Of a stretch of DNA of 64,000 nucleotides, positions 63,444 through 64,000 are shown one piece after another; position 1 is the stretch's first letter; the number at the start of each line of letters is the position of its first letter. Under the pieces are notes generated by a model. That model saw only the letters and a list, made by a program, of their open reading frames with translations. It had not been told where the DNA came from and did not search any database. The DNA is from Bifidobacterium sp. ESL0763 (GTDB lineage Bacteria; Actinomycetota; Actinomycetes; Actinomycetales; Bifidobacteriaceae): contig NZ_JAQTHW010000002.1 in assembly GCF_029433395.1 (NCBI RefSeq), forward strand, positions 806,001-870,000. Direction: 5' to 3'. A program made the position numbers and the translations under genes.

Positions 63444-64000
63444 TCAGCGCATGTGCTCGGGCCAGGAGGCGAGGTAGCCCTGCACGTTGCGGCGGACCTC
63501 CTCGACGCTGTCGCCGCCGAACTTGTCGAGCGCGAGGCGGGCCAGGGTGAGGCGCACCATGGCCTCCACCACCACGGAGGCGGCGGGCACGGCGGTGCTG
63601 TCGGAACGCTGGTTGATGGCCTTGGCGTCGTCTCCGGTGGCCACGTCGACGGTGCGCAGGGCCCTGGGGATGGAGGGAATCGGCTTCATGGCGGCACGCA
63701 CGCGGATCGGCTGGCCGTTGGACATGCCGCCCTCGATGCCGCCGGCACGGTTGGAGAGACGCACGATGTGGCCGTTGTCGTCGGTGGTCATCTCGTCGTG
63801 GGCCTTCGAGCCGGGGCGCCTGGCCTCTTCGAAGCCGTCGCCGATCTCCACGCCCTTGATGGCCTGGATGCTCATCACCGCGCCTGCCAGGGCGCCGTCG
63901 AGCCTGCGGTCGGACTCCACGTAGGTGCCGATGCCCGCGGGCACGCCGTAGGCGATCACCTCGACCACTCCGCCGAGGGTGTCGGCCTCGGACTTCGCCT
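63444..64000 (-). CDS. aroC: Chorismate synthase, C-terminal part
   Basis: Cut by the right edge; about 185 codons of the 3' end remain. The visible part has [19 protein letters not shown] (FMN/NADPH-binding region), [23 protein letters not shown] and the family's [18 protein letters not shown]. It makes chorismate from EPSP with reduced FMN. aroKB and aroQ follow on the same strand, giving the order aroC-aroKB-aroQ. Confidence 0.95.
   Translation of the reverse strand, partial: AKSEADTLGGVVEVIAYGVPAGIGTYVESDRRLDGALAGAVMSIQAIKGVEIGDGFEEARRPGSKAHDEMTTDDNGHIVRLSNRAGGIEGGMSNGQPIRVRAAMKPIPSIPRALRTVDVATGDDAKAINQRSDSTAVPAASVVVEAMVRLTLARLALDKFGGDSVEEVRRNVQGYLASWPEHMR

Overview
The window reads as about 64 kb of chromosome from a high-GC Gram-positive bacterium, most likely a Bifidobacterium or close relative. 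The basis is the gene families and their order: an aroK-aroB fusion next to aroQ and aroC, a pyrB-pyrI-pyrC-pyrF-pyrK operon, an actinobacterial rsmE-hinT-phoH-ybeY-corC-era cluster, a sufBDCSU-sufT iron-sulfur operon, actinobacterial-type GlgA and GlgC, an LPFTG-anchored BspA-like surface protein, and frequent GTG/TTG starts. This is a judgement from protein families; no database was searched. There is no prophage, insertion sequence, CRISPR array or rRNA gene. The region is mostly core genome.

Layout. 1-4.7 kb: pyrimidine operon on the minus strand (pyrB, pyrI, pyrC, pyrF, start of pyrK). 4.9-16.9 kb: glnE, a small membrane gene, metF and metE, trmI, an ABC ATPase, a 58-residue membrane protein, glgA and a membrane protein. 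17.2-25.3 kb: gltB-gltD and hemW. 25.4-28.7 kb: a small orphan gene with a broken DUF4160-like gene behind it, a nitroreductase and lepA. 28.8-38.2 kb: the large surface protein, rpsT, a TRIC-type membrane protein, ilvE, rplY and an alpha/beta hydrolase. 38.4-50.8 kb: fadD, then the era-corC-ybeY-phoH-hinT-rsmE cluster, tRNA-Leu(GAG), a DUF2142 membrane protein, a SpoU methyltransferase and glgC. 51.1-57.6 kb: suf operon. 57.9-64 kb: pyrG, an isolated nuclease-fold gene, and aroQ, aroKB, aroC (cut by the window edge).

How the genes work together: pyrBICFK and pyrG make UMP and CTP; glnE, gltBD and ilvE handle nitrogen assimilation and branched-chain amino acid transamination; metF and metE form the methyl branch of methionine synthesis; aroC, aroKB and aroQ belong to the shikimate pathway; glgA and glgC (34 kb apart) serve glycogen; suf supplies Fe-S clusters that GltB, GltD and HemW need.

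The unusual material lies between genes. First, short repeats with a CCAAC core recur at 50-51 bp steps in three separate intergenic loci (51.77, 59.65-59.80 and 61.01-61.11 kb). Two of these arrays bracket an isolated gene (59981-60937) that looks like an AbiEi-type regulator joined to a DUF559/Vsr-like nuclease fold. Second, several gene ends carry long palindromes; at four of these loci (17.1, 23.6, 26.7 and 51.0 kb) neighbouring palindromes share a sequence private to that locus. Neither pattern fits a standard feature type.
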